DNA of 64,000 bases, from contig NC_030988.1 of NCBI RefSeq assembly GCF_000149955.1, positions 1,698,109 through 1,762,108 of the forward strand, written 5' to 3'. The DNA comes from Fusarium oxysporum f. sp. lycopersici 4287. Lineage: Eukaryota > Ascomycota > Sordariomycetes > Hypocreales > Nectriaceae. Made by a program: the position numbers and the translations under genes. Below, piece by piece: positions 1 to 10,733 of this stretch (positions within the stretch are counted from its first letter, which is position 1; each line of letters opens with the position of its first letter). The notes below the pieces were generated by a model. The model did no database searches. It was not told the origin of the DNA and saw only the letters and a program-made list of their open reading frames with translations.

Positions 1-509
1 CATTACAAGGAGACAGGATTAGCATCACGGTTTTTGCAGTGCTCTGTACACTGTCGTAAGCCAGATGGGCTACGGTTCGGCCCGCGCGCGAAAGCTTATC
101 TTACATTTATTGAATTAGGCAAGCGGCCTCTAATTTCGGCCGGGACTGTACCTTTGATGTGGTCAGTCCCAAATTCATCGTGGGGATGTGAACGTCAAGT
201 CGATTAAATCATACAGTATGACAGTAAACAGTGATATTTTCCTCCTTGCAACAACATTCTCTTTCTTACACATAAGGTGGGGCTTTCAGGTACGAGCATC
301 CACCTCTTACTCAGTTCAAGTACCAGCTTTAGGCTACCAAATTGCCGCATAAGCCCACTTTTGGCCATAAAAGAGATATACATCAAAAGTAGACCGAAGC
401 ACGAGGGCTAGTCCTGAAGTGGTCACGCTCCAAACAGTCCAAGTCTGCTTTATGATGAAGTAGGCGGCTTTCTATTGCAATACAGGCATATACAGTCCAA
501 GGAAATGCA
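1..509. other. intergenic / window edge, no gene recognised
   Basis: No open frame on either strand looks like protein here. An upstream exon of the membrane protein that follows could lie in this stretch, but I see no clear splice pair that would prove it. Confidence 0.4.
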
Positions 510-1265
510 GTGTGCATACTATGTGGGGCCTTTTACACTGCGCAAGTCTGTTGTGCAGGAGGAAAATACGCATTCTCAAAACTGTACAATAGTGCATACA
601 TGTATGCTGGGCTCTCCTATATTCTCAATGGCAATAAATTCTGCCTTCATCGTCAAAATACGTCGAAATGCTTCAACGTAAGTCCGACGAGAGTATACTG
701 CTTTGTATCTTCTGAGCCTGACAAGCACCTCGATTTGATAGTAACGAGAGAACTGGGCCCTTCGTCAACACATGTTCTTGCAAGATTATCGCATCATTAT
801 AACTACATCTCGCTATTTACAGCCAACCTGGGCACAATATCGCTCACGTTTACAGCACTTGCCGTGGCGGGAACTGATGGCCTGACCGAAGAATCTTCCG
901 CCGTGGTCGCCATTCTGATGAGCGCCACAATGACCGCCATTGTCGCCATAATGCTCCGGATTACGCTTCACCGATCAAAACCTTGTTTTCAGAGGCTCGA
1001 TCTCATTGCGACGTCAACACCTCTGTTCTTGGTCGATCTCGTCGTCCTCGAGATCTTGGTTGGCCTTCTCGTGTGGTACACCAGTAGCTTTACGGCAAGA
1101 TTTGCTACGTACCTAGTCATAGAACTCTTGGTTCTCATGACTTTAATAGTATTATCAGCGATATGCATCTGGAGGAACATTAGGATCTCGATTCGTCTTG
1201 GTCAATTCAACAGCGTCGAGACAGATAACGACGTCAGCGGCCTGCAAGTCAGAAGTAGCACATAA
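510..1265 (+). CDS. small polytopic membrane protein, unknown function
   Basis: An open frame of up to 251 codons. The first 90 or so residues are irregular and Cys-rich and may not be coding; the C-terminal 150 residues are convincingly protein, with about four hydrophobic spans (around residues 108-122, 130-152, 168-190 and 198-220). Short charged loops separate them, one containing the run CFQRLDLIA, and a polar tail follows the last span. This is the layout of a fungal four-helix membrane protein of unknown role. The true start is uncertain: an upstream exon or an internal Met could be used. No domain is recognised and nothing nearby suggests a function. I infer a membrane location only from hydrophobicity. 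Confidence 0.5.
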   Translation: MCILCGAFYTAQVCCAGGKYAFSKLYNSAYMYAGLSYILNGNKFCLHRQNTSKCFNVSPTRVYCFVSSEPDKHLDLIVTRELGPSSTHVLARLSHHYNYISLFTANLGTISLTFTALAVAGTDGLTEESSAVVAILMSATMTAIVAIMLRITLHRSKPCFQRLDLIATSTPLFLVDLVVLEILVGLLVWYTSSFTARFATYLVIELLVLMTLIVLSAICIWRNIRISIRLGQFNSVETDNDVSGLQVRSST

Positions 1266-2297
1266 AAAACACCGCAAGAGGCATTGGCGTGAGTCAACAA
1301 CACTTAAACGGAGAAACAGAGGGAGCGACTTGTCCAAGTTTAATTTAAACGTCGTCTCCTAAGAGTACAAACCACCATTGGGAGATGTCCGGGACCTTAG
1401 GGTAGGGGCTTATGCCTCTCGTCTTCGACAATATCTAGCTTAGCTCATACATCTTTGACCCGAAACGAATGTCATTTCCACCAGAGCTGGAATAAATGAG
1501 GCTTAATTATGCATCAATTATAGTAATATGAAAAGGTAATGCTAAATCCTAGGCGATCTACGACCACGCAAATATGAAACAGACTACCACAACCGGCAAT
1601 ACAGACCAGTATGTCGATTGCGTTAAGGACTAAATTGGCACAATTCCGATTGATATTGCATTGTATTATTTCTGGTAAGTACGGCACGGTACAGTACAGT
1701 ACAGTACAGTACAGTAACGATCCAACATAGGCAAAGCTTACCGATATTTTTTATCTTTGCCCCAGTGCAAGATGATCGTAGGCAAGACAAATCCTCAGAA
1801 GACCGAGCGCCGTGCTAGGGGTAGGGCTAAGGAGACTTCCGGACTGAACGATGTAGTCTATCTTGCTCCAGGTTGATTTACCAAGCGCTCAAATTACTGG
1901 AAACCCCTTGAGCCAATCCTCGCCCATTAATGCACCACCCAAGGAAGAGTGTCCGATAATGGCGTTTCATAGATTGGCTAAGACAATGAGTATCGCGAAT
2001 TCATCCAACCTATCCCATGTTCCCATATCTGACAGCTGATGCGCCTATATCGACCGACGTCTGTTTTCGAACGTTTATTTAGCGCCAGCTTTGAGCGCTG
2101 GACAAGTATGATGTCAATACCTAGAATGTGTCAAACATTGCCGAAACCTGTACTTACTAAAAGCCGGTGGAGGCTGACCTCGTAAGATTCATTATCAACC
2201 AACGAACACATACCTGCGAAGAACCCATTCATATTGACAAAGAGTCTGCCATCGTTCTGAAAGCATCGAGTCGTTGATATAATTTTTACTGAGAGAA
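1266..2297. other. intergenic, with a short pentanucleotide repeat
   Basis: No gene seen. It holds a perfect ACAGT microsatellite (about five units, 1690-1716) and otherwise unremarkable sequence, including the likely promoter of the acyl-CoA oxidase-like gene that starts at 2298. Confidence 0.5.
1690..1716. repeat. (ACAGT)n microsatellite
   Basis: Five consecutive perfect ACAGT units with a partial unit on either side. A simple-sequence tract in intergenic DNA; no function is implied. Confidence 0.9.
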
Positions 2298-4324
2298 ATG
2301 TTCCACTCTAAGACGATCCTCGACCAAGAGATTTGGCAACGCGACTATGATGTTGTTCCCCCCGCACGGCCAGTAGACGTGGCGTTGCACTATGAGAGGG
2401 CCAAATTGATGTGTCGACATAGCGGTGCGTACAACTATCTTTCTCGGCGAACTAGGCTAAGATCGTCGCATGGTAGATCTGACGTTGCACGATATCGAGA
2501 AGTTGACCAAGAGGTTTTGGGATTTTCATTTCGACAGTAAGCCTTAACAGACGATGGTTTCGCATAGTGTTATTGTCTAACGAGTCCATGAAGTGATTGC
2601 CGCTCGCGATATGACGGCTTTCATTATCNNNNNNNNNNNNNNNNNNNNNNNNNNNNNNNNNNNNNNNNNNNNNNNNNNNNNNNNNNNNNNNNNNNNNNNN
2701 NNNNNNNNNNNNNNNNNNNNNNNNNNNNNNNNNNNNNNNNNNNNNNNNNNNNNNNNNNNNNNNNNNNNNNNNNNNNNNNNNNNNNNNNNNNTTCATGTGA
2801 ACCTCTGCATAGGAACGCTCAGCCATTTCGCCAAGGAGCGTCCAGACCTACAAGACTTACTCACAAAGCTATTGAGTTTTGAAATTTGTGGCGAGTTCAT
2901 GCTGACGGAGATTGGTCACGGCTTAGATGCTCGCAACCTGGAAACCACGGCAACGCTGCAGGCTGATGGCTCTTTCGAGTTACATACTCCTACCACAGCA
3001 GCATCAAAAGTAATGCCTCCTACAACACCATACTGTGGAATACCACGGGTCGCGATTGTTTTCGCCCGTCTGATGGTCCGAGGGAAGAGCCAAGGCGTGA
3101 AGCCTTTCATTGTGTCTCTCAGCGACGCAGATGCGATGCGACCTGGCGTCTCGTCGCGAATATTACCGACGAGACCTGGTACCAAACCACTGGATCATGC
3201 AATTACGACATTTAATCGTGTTCGGTTGCCCTATAATGCCCTGCTTGGTTCACCCGCTAAGCCGAAGAGTGAGCGTGCTGAGTTTCTGTGCCATATTCGG
3301 CGTGTTGCTGTTGGAACGTTGTCACTTTCCATCATGGGCATATCGGCTATCAGAGTCGGAACACGTATAGCTTCTCTCTACAGCGAGCGAAGAACTATCA
3401 CGGCGCCCGATGGGCATTCGGCTATGCCAATCATCGGCTTCAGCACTCAGCAGCGCCCTATCGTCGAAGGATGGGTCCAGGGCAAGGTTTTGACCGCATT
3501 CGCCCATTGGGCTGTGAGCATGTGCCCGGACCCTGCCCATCCGACGCAACACGCGCTTGGCACCATCTTTAAAGCGACAGTGATCAAAGCATCACGGGTC
3601 TTGGGGGAACTCGCGGAGAGGTGCGGATGGCGAGGCCTTTTTGCATTCAATCAGATCAGTGAACTGGACTTGACCTTTCAGGGGAACTCCATAGCCGAAG
3701 GCGACACGATGGTACTATGTATTCGTGCGTACCTAAATTTTCTTTACATTCGCCATATTGACTTAACAATGAATGAATGACTGACAAATTCTCTTCCTAG
3801 GTTTGGTCTCCGAGCTCCTTGGCGGCAAACTACAACTTCCAACCTGCCAGAACGCGTTAGCGCCTTTAGCGCAGCAAGAGCACCGGTTGATGACCGAAAT
3901 TCAAGCAAGACTTACGGAGATTGGAGGATACGGAAAGCATCGGACCGAGGCTTTCAATCAGCACATTCTTCCATTTTGCCGACCGTTGGTTGAAACGATC
4001 GGTCACCGTATGGCTTACGAGGCCGCTCAATGTTCAGGGATCTCACCGGACGTCCTGGAACTGTACGAACGTCTATCTACCGGCAAGGCCTTGATCCGTT
4101 TACCAGCCCAAGACGTATCCAGAGTGAGATGCGAAGATCCCCTGGTAGACGAGCAGTACGAAACAATCATAGCTCAAATTAGATCGGAGGCCCTTTATCA
4201 TGATCCGATCGACGATTACATAACGGCGCCGATCGTATCCGAAGAGAAGTGGGAGAACTTTACAGAAAGTTTGCTTTGCTTCTCCCCCCCAGCAAGTCTT
4301 GATAAATGCAAACCGAAACTTTGA
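2298..4324 (+). CDS. acyl-CoA oxidase/dehydrogenase-like flavoprotein (interrupted by assembly gap)
   Basis: Four exons restore a single frame: 2298-2424, 2477-2536, 2594-3724 and 3801-4324, with introns of 52, 57 and 76 nt and consistent phases; about 613 residues including some 54 hidden by N's. Family landmarks are clear: FWDFHFDM near the N-terminus, LTEIGHGLDARNLETTA (the flavin/acyl-CoA binding sheet), and EGDTMVLCI across the third splice site, equivalent to the EGDN motif before the C-terminal helical domain of acyl-CoA oxidases. The family oxidises acyl-CoA to enoyl-CoA, usually in peroxisomes. The C-terminus ends PKL, not a canonical SKL-type peroxisomal signal, so peroxisomal import is uncertain. 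It is divergent from the housekeeping enzyme and could act in secondary metabolism, but no backbone enzyme is near. The start Met at 2298 is the first that fits the splice phase. Confidence 0.85.
2629..2791. other. assembly gap (163 N)
   Basis: A run of N inside exon 3 of the acyl-CoA oxidase-like gene. The flanking frames are in register if 163 is the true length. The gap looks larger than the few residues the family normally has here, so it may hide an intron. Confidence 0.98.
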
Positions 4325-6523
4325 AGAATGAAGAGCTGGACAAGCAGCTGATTGGCTGAGCCTACAAAGAGCCCTCTCATTATGTTATCTGAACAGAAAA
4401 CAAACCACGAGAGGAATTAATTGATGGAATCCGGCTCGATCAGCCCGCAAGCCGTCGGTCTCGAGATAGCGATACAATTCAATTCAAGTGAAAAAGAATT
4501 AAAAAAAAGAAAAAAAGCAATTTTGAAGAATCAGGTGCCTTCACTCCAATATATAGAAGCCATGTCTTTGCCATACGCAAGAGTAGTTCATCCACCTTGT
4601 CACTTACAATTTAAATATCAATCATCATCCTTACCATAATTATACAGTATCGAAGAGTTACAGTTTCATCTCTCACTCCATAAGAAATATCCAGGCGCCC
4701 AACAGGAATATTAACGGGTTTGTTCCAGCTGGCCTTAGAACGATATGCTGATCGTAGAAAATTCACATAAGGATGAAAGGTACAAGAATGGATAACATAC
4801 ACAAGCACCTTGAATCAGGGACTAAGTAGGAGTCATTTATTTGTACATGAAGACATGTTCGTTGTACGTATATACATTTATGAAGCTGAATTTGTTACAC
4901 AAATCTGTGTTTCGCGCCCTTAATCTCCAAGATACCCTTCTATATTCTCTCTTTTTCCCTTCTCCCAACATGCTTCTAGTGACATTATTTCGTTCCCGCT
5001 TAACATTCTCAGAAACACAACCCCCAGGACACGGTTCGTGGTTGTATCTCTAACGTATATCAGTCAGGTATAACGACCTAGAATCTGAATCGCCGCTTAA
5101 CGCGGAGCCTTATTTACTGGGCAGATGGGTTGTTCTGTACTGGTCTATGGATGACTCTCGGCTTGAAAATGAATGGGGTGATGGTGCTGAAGATCGCTCA
5201 AAGTCTTGTATTACTTTTCTAGAGAACAATGGCGTCGTGACTTTGCTGAACCGTAGTTTCATTCCAAATTTGTGCCATCGATAACACCAAGAATCTCGCT
5301 CAACAGATGGCAAGACTGTTGCTCCCTTATCATCTTCTCGTATTCGGTAGGAGCCATGTCCTAGGTGAGACTGTTTGAGGTATTTACGAAATGTCATGAG
5401 GCAGGAATTTCCGCCTACTTGTTGTGAGTTATTGAAGTAATTGCAAGCCGTAAAAAACAAGTTTGGCTTGTCAACAAGTTAACAAAGAACAGAATGATAA
5501 TTTACTGCACTATTCAGAGGTGACAAGCGGAAATTGTGCTTTCAGAATTATGGCCTAAAGTGAAGGCTATGTGAGTATTAGGACCTATGGCGGAAAAAAA
5601 AGAAAAGAAAAGAAAAGAAAACATAGCAAAATATGGCCTCTAAAGCATTGCAGACTATGGCTTTTTTACTTTATCACAGTTGATCCCTTCAAGCCCGGTT
5701 GTTGTTCGTCCCGTATCAAAGCCATATGGCTCATAGTTACAGCAAGCCATAATGTCTTCGACCAATTCATCTAGCTATTATCACGATCTATTCCGTTGAA
5801 CCGTAATCGAACATCTTGGGCACATAATGGAGGCTCAAGTAATGACAGTCCTGAGGGAATTAATCACTCTCGCCTATCCCATTCGTAGTTAAAAGTTATT
5901 GATAATAACCAAAGATAACCGTGATGATAAGAAGGTTGGCTAATGGCAAGATCACCGTACTGCATAGACTTGATCGGTCAGTAAGGTTTTATGTATGTAA
6001 ATAGCGAAGGTATCTATAACATGGTATCTGGAATGCGATTACGACTTGCCACTGCCTGGTCCGGGTGCAAGCCTATGACCCTATCTACCCTTTTAGCTAA
6101 TTGTGTCTGATAGTAACCAGTTTGGCGGGTTTTGACCGATCTGTATCAGAATGCTTTTCCTCATGATGCCATCTTAATGGACGTTTGGATATGTGGAGTC
6201 ACACATGTACAATTAGTCTCAAGTACGGTGAGGTTCTTGACTCTCGTCTTTTTTTGGCCATCCAGCACGTAGGAAGTGATTATTTCAAGCAGGATAAGTA
6301 TTACTTGCCATGCCTGCCCTCAAAGTTAGCCTTCATTCAAAACCACGGTCTAAAGATTGAGCATTTGACAGCGCAAACGGAAGGTAGCAGCGTCGTTGCC
6401 TTGACCCCAGCTTTAACCTACTGCTGACAAGAGTAACCGAGAAGTCTGATCTTGTCGGCCTCCAGAGTACCGAAATCCACGCATCTCAGGTCGCTATCAC
6501 ACTATCCCCAGGGTATACAGAAC
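4325..6523. other. long intergenic region, no gene supported
   Basis: Short open frames occur on both strands (for example minus 5110-5460) but have no domain, no codon regularity and no splice structure that I trust. There are A/G-rich simple tracts near 4500-4518 and an AAAAG tract at 5593-5621. The last part probably holds the promoter of the gene at 6524. Confidence 0.5.
5593..5621. repeat. A-rich (AAAAG)n tract
   Basis: Poly-A followed by four or more AAAAG units. Simple sequence in an intergenic region. Confidence 0.85.
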
Positions 6524-7318
6524 ATGACCGCTAGTATGGAAGACAGCAGAACCGAGCCATGGCTACCATGGGCTGGTTTACTGCTGGAGGCTGGGGCTCA
6601 GCGTCTCCTTATCAGCTCGGTCTACGTCCTAATCTTTGTATACCATACGCGCCGCAGTCTACCAGTCTACCGTGCCAGTTGGCATCAGGAAAGGATTTTT
6701 ACCTTGACACTGCATATACTGTCTGGTGTCATCGAGTTGGCCAGGTACTATCTCCGTGCGACCGAGGGCACTGTCCTGCCGGACATTATGGACACAATTT
6801 TGTGTTTGATCCATTCCTTGACAACTCTGAGACTTGCCAGGCCATTATTGAGGGGCAATGAAACGACACGGGCGGCTTACCAGGCGCCCGCCATCATACG
6901 ACCGATACTGGCTGTCATGGCGATCGTTCGCAAAGATTCCAATTTGCATGGAGCTGTTGTCAAACTACTGCACGCTTTCCTCTATACCCGGTTGCTTATC
7001 TTCGCATCTAAGCGAATTAGATTGACCAAGGTTCAATCTCAATCCACCATATACGCCCAATCTGTTTTTCTAGGTGCTGTCTTGGCTATAGAGTCATCTG
7101 GTCTTCCTGTGGCAGTGGCAGTCTACATTGGCGCGGTTGGTTTGGTAATGGTCTTGAATCGATCCGTATCCAATCATTTATCTCGGTCAGTATGCCCCTT
7201 AGCAGAAAGCATCGGAAGCTTCTCTCTAACCAGATTGCAGATCACGAGAGGCAGTCAAATCTTCCTCACGGCTTTATCAACTTATAGTACAATCCTGCTT
7301 ATGGGTTGGACTGACTGA
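6524..7318 (+). CDS. polytopic membrane protein, unknown function
   Basis: A single exon of 264 codons from the first ATG at 6524. About five to seven hydrophobic segments are visible: one after PWLPWAG near residues 12-38, others around residues 55-75, 85-105, 125-135, 175-205 and the C-terminal end. Two segments are rich in Ala/Val (AVLAIESSG and AVAVYIGAVG). Basic loops lie between them, such as HTRRSLP and SKRIRLTK. I do not recognise the family. An upstream in-frame stretch has no ATG, so the start is reasonably fixed unless there is an unseen first exon. The gene stands alone, with about 2 kb of empty DNA on its left. Confidence 0.55.
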   Translation: MTASMEDSRTEPWLPWAGLLLEAGAQRLLISSVYVLIFVYHTRRSLPVYRASWHQERIFTLTLHILSGVIELARYYLRATEGTVLPDIMDTILCLIHSLTTLRLARPLLRGNETTRAAYQAPAIIRPILAVMAIVRKDSNLHGAVVKLLHAFLYTRLLIFASKRIRLTKVQSQSTIYAQSVFLGAVLAIESSGLPVAVAVYIGAVGLVMVLNRSVSNHLSRSVCPLAESIGSFSLTRLQITRGSQIFLTALSTYSTILLMGWTD

Positions 7319-8215
7319 GCTTAGTAGCATTAAGGCTCATGAACCTCTAGCGCTTGCGTCCTGTGCGAATGATGAGTATACGGATGACAAAACCGCTGGT
7401 GGAGACAAAAAAGACCCTCAATCTCGTCGGTTATTGAAGCAAGACTAGCTTTTCATATATAGAAGGCTATTCATCATACGGGCGGGAAGCTGTTCGTATC
7501 TGCGACAAGCTCTCCATGTGGAAAGGACAGATGACAGAATTGTGTGCCAAGTTCAAGAAACGGCATATATTGCAATACTTGAATTTATAATAGCTAGTCA
7601 TAAACTAGCCGAAAGCTTAAATCGAGACCGTAGACAGCGGTAATAACCCGAATTCATTACTTGGCTATTTTGATGTTAACGAATGCAATCTTGATTGGTG
7701 GTTGATCAAAATCGACAATGTAGATCAGCCTACATAATGGCAGCTAGGAATGCTTATTCTATACTTTTGAAGACACTTGTGATGTTATCAGCAGCAGTTG
7801 AAATTTGGCAGACATGCTTGAATAGGTATCTGATCTACGAGAATGAATTGAGGTGAGGATGAATTCGGATGTCGTCTTACAGCACTTGACTCTTGAGCCT
7901 TCGTTGTCTACCCTGTACCCGCATTCACGTGACGTTGGCCAGACCCCGAGACTTTTTTTTTTTTTTTTCAAGAGCTGAGGGTTTATATCGCTTGAGCAAG
8001 CGAGGGAAGGTACCACCATGTAAAGTCCAGAACAGGCTTCAGTTTCCGTGTGTCGAATATTGTACTGTATATTTCCAGTCAGCTTTGACAGTTATTTCTG
8101 GAATTCTAAATCCGTTGTATTTTGACTACAATGATATTATTTGGCATCTATCCTCAATCCATAGCTGCGACTGCGAAAGTTATTTTAATCTCTCTGCCGA
8201 AGGTCTTGCAGGAAA
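7319..8215. other. intergenic, poly-T tract
   Basis: No gene seen. A 16-nt poly-T run lies at 7953-7968, and the last 200 bases probably carry the promoter and leader of the cyclin gene. Confidence 0.5.
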
Positions 8216-9278
8216 ATGAAAAGCCGAACTGACATACACGAACAAAAATCGAAGGAAAGAGACAAAGAAATGGGGGAAGTCAAGCTAGTAACAGTGGGCT
8301 CAGAAGCAAAGGAAAGCATGATCGATTTTTCAGAAAAGTCAGGAAATTCTCTATTTTCCACTGCTGGTTCTCCTGTCACGAATCAAGAACAAGTGGAAGC
8401 ATCTAGCTCTGCCGATATACTGCTATGGGAGGAAGGTGACTACCTGGAAGATATTATGCAGCACCTCGCTCACATGGAGGTAGTGATTCGCAAAACGAGC
8501 TGATATGGAGTGCTTCATAGCTAACATCAAGTAGAGTGTGACCCTCCCAAGCGTTTCCATGATCGAAAAGCAAATACAAATTACGTGGCAACTACGGTCA
8601 AGCCTCATTGATTTCGTAGTTCACTCACACCAGTACTTTCGTCTTTCTTCACAGGTTCTGTTTCTTTCAGTCAATCTGATCGATCGATACTGCTCGAGAA
8701 AGCAGATTGGTAAAGAATATTACTTGTTGCTTGGGAGTGCCGCGCTCTGGATTGCTTCCAAATATGACGGCAAAGCCTACCAAGGGAAAGGTTTCGCGCG
8801 TCCATCGGCCAAAGAGATAAGCGAACTGTGAAATGGCATGTTTGATGAACATATGATAGCTCAGATGGAGATATCGATCCTCTTCACCTTAGATTGGGTA
8901 CTAGGTCATCCAACAACTGACCAAGGTATCAAGTTCTTGCTGGTAGGAGAGCCTGCAAATAAGGAACTCGCTAGTATGGCAGCTTATTTGTCTGAAATAT
9001 CGCTTTACCATCGAGAGTTTGTTGGGATCAAGCCTTCTGTTATTGCCGAATCATGCTGCATGCTCGCCAAGATTATCCTATACGGAAGTCTATCCATAGG
9101 GGATAACACAGAGGCTGTGGTGATGGAAACTTTGAATTCTCTCTGGAAACACGTTTGCCAACCTCCACCAGCTATTTCCGAGAAGTATTTAAGGCAGAGC
9201 CGACACTATGTAGCGCAGATAGTGTTTAGTCGCCTGGCAGATTCAACAGGTCATGCAACGTATGATAGACAGGCATAA
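8216..9278 (+). pseudogene. cyclin (G1/B-type cyclin-box protein) with an in-frame stop codon
   Basis: Exon 1 is 8216-8479 and exon 2 is 8535-9278 (55-nt intron, phase 0). The product resembles the fungal cyclin family: an acidic N-terminus, then a cyclin box with TWQLRSSLIDFVVHSHQYFR, LFLSVNLIDRYCS and LGSAALWIASKYD, the PSAKEISEL helix, then MEISILFTLDWVLGHPT and a second five-helix fold with AAYLSEISLYHREFVG. Cyclins bind and activate CDKs and define cell-cycle timing. The reading frame is continuous on both sides of a TGA at 8829-8831 (codon 187), where relatives carry Cys. A full-length product therefore needs readthrough; otherwise the first cyclin fold is truncated near its end. The remaining sequence is well preserved, so the lesion is recent, a sequencing error, or the truncated form is used. 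No intron that removes the TGA without losing conserved residues was found. Confidence 0.8.
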
Positions 9279-9882
9279 AGGAAGGTCGTGGAAATCGACA
9301 ATCTCATAGGAACTTGGTCGCATTGTCATAATATTATTGTAGAATTAAGGTAAAAGGAAAACAATTCAGACCTACTAATAATAGAATGTTATGATATATA
9401 ATTTATTCCAGCTTGGTGTGGATAAGAAATGCGGTTACATGTACATATATTATTTTCTAGTAAGTAGGTTCTCTAGAACATAGAAGGGTTAATATTTTGT
9501 CTTCAGACCCTGTTCCGCAAATAGTGCTGGATGCCAATGTTTCGATGCCTATATACATAGATGTATATTGTATGTTTCCGTCTAATCAAATTTCTTGCTA
9601 TTAAATACAAAGAGGACCGATCTAACCAACCTCCCAGTCGTACTTGAGACTTTGTTAAGTGGCTTAAAAAGCAACTAGAGTCTCCCATATAAGCGTTGGA
9701 ATGGTAGCATTAAAAACCTTAGATGTCATGGACGAAATCTCCAGAGGTCAAATACTTGATTCTTCTCCCATTGCTATAGTGAGCCACACAGGATAATTAC
9801 TTGAGCCAAGTCAGCATGAAGGCGCCAATCGAGCTTCAGAAACCATGAGGAATAATCAAACAGAAAGTGGAGCCTATAGCAC
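9279..9882. other. intergenic, AT-rich
   Basis: AT-rich sequence after the cyclin stop, probably its 3' UTR and terminator region. No gene recognised. Confidence 0.5.
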
Positions 9883-10311
9883 TTGCTTCGGCAGGATTGG
9901 TCGATAGTCGAGCAGCATGAGCTACTATGCTTGGTGACGCTCCAGTCCAGATCTGATTTGGATCTTAGGTATGCTTTCGACACCTGTAGTTCAGATATGC
10001 TTACAATGTTTGCAGAGTGCGAGTTCGCTCGTGGTCTCACAGTCCCAAGGCTCTTCAACCCAGATGGCATAAAGGCTCTGCTTTGTACAGTAGAGATAGT
10101 TAGAAACCCTGGAGACTCATGTAGCAGTATCAAGTACCGCTTAAGTGAGACGGCATACACGATAGAAAGTTTCGACGCCGTCTGGAAAAGTGCAAGTCTC
10201 ACCTCATGCGTTCTGAATGGTTCCAGGACAAAATTAGAGAGTACGGCATGTCACACTGGGGATTCTGTAACTGCATCAATATTGATGAGACACGGAGGCT
10301 TCTGTAGGTGA
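9883..10311 (+). CDS. doubtful hypothetical protein
   Basis: An open frame of up to 142 codons overlapped by an equally long frame on the other strand. The plus frame reads more like protein in its middle (a stretch ending CEFARGLTVPRLFNPDG). A different plus frame becomes protein-like at its end (EWFQDKIREYG then HWGFCNCINIDE, stop at 10309), as if a frameshift or a very short intron lies near 10190-10230. I cannot settle the structure, and no domain is recognised. It could be a decayed gene. Confidence 0.25.
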   Translation: MLRQDWSIVEQHELLCLVTLQSRSDLDLRYAFDTCSSDMLTMFAECEFARGLTVPRLFNPDGIKALLCTVEIVRNPGDSCSSIKYRLSETAYTIESFDAVWKSASLTSCVLNGSRTKLESTACHTGDSVTASILMRHGGFCR

Positions 10312-10733
10312 TGCAAAGGATGTATCAAAATGTACAGCGAATGAGAGTCAGCTAAATGATGTTAAAGTTGTTGATCGTTTAACTCTGTTCCAAACTTGCC
10401 TGCTCTTATGTCAAAAACCTCTCAACATGATGGGTAACCTATTGAAGGCTTTTTATCTAAAGTATGCATTCGAATGGAGGCGAATGTTACAGTATCTTAA
10501 CATATTCTGTCTCGCCACAGGCTCATACCAGAGTCTCGGGGCCCGATGAATTCTCAGAGGTAGATTCATATGCTAGACGATTCCGTCAAATCTAGCACCT
10601 ATGGAATCGGCCTGGTACGTACCTCTGTGTATAATTCGGACTAAGGACGCGTTTTCAGGATACCTAACGAACAGACAGTCCAGTACAGGCTGCCGTAATA
10701 CCAGAACGGGCTGCAAAGCTGGTTGTGATCGAT
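10312..10733. other. intergenic
   Basis: No gene seen; it probably includes the promoter of the repeat-containing gene that begins at 10734. Confidence 0.45.

Noticed and set aside
5110..5460. Minus-strand gene
   Set aside because: A single 116-codon frame with irregular composition, no homology and no exon partners.
9774..10202. Minus-strand gene opposite 9883-10311
   Set aside because: The plus strand looks slightly more protein-like here; the minus frame has no supporting feature.
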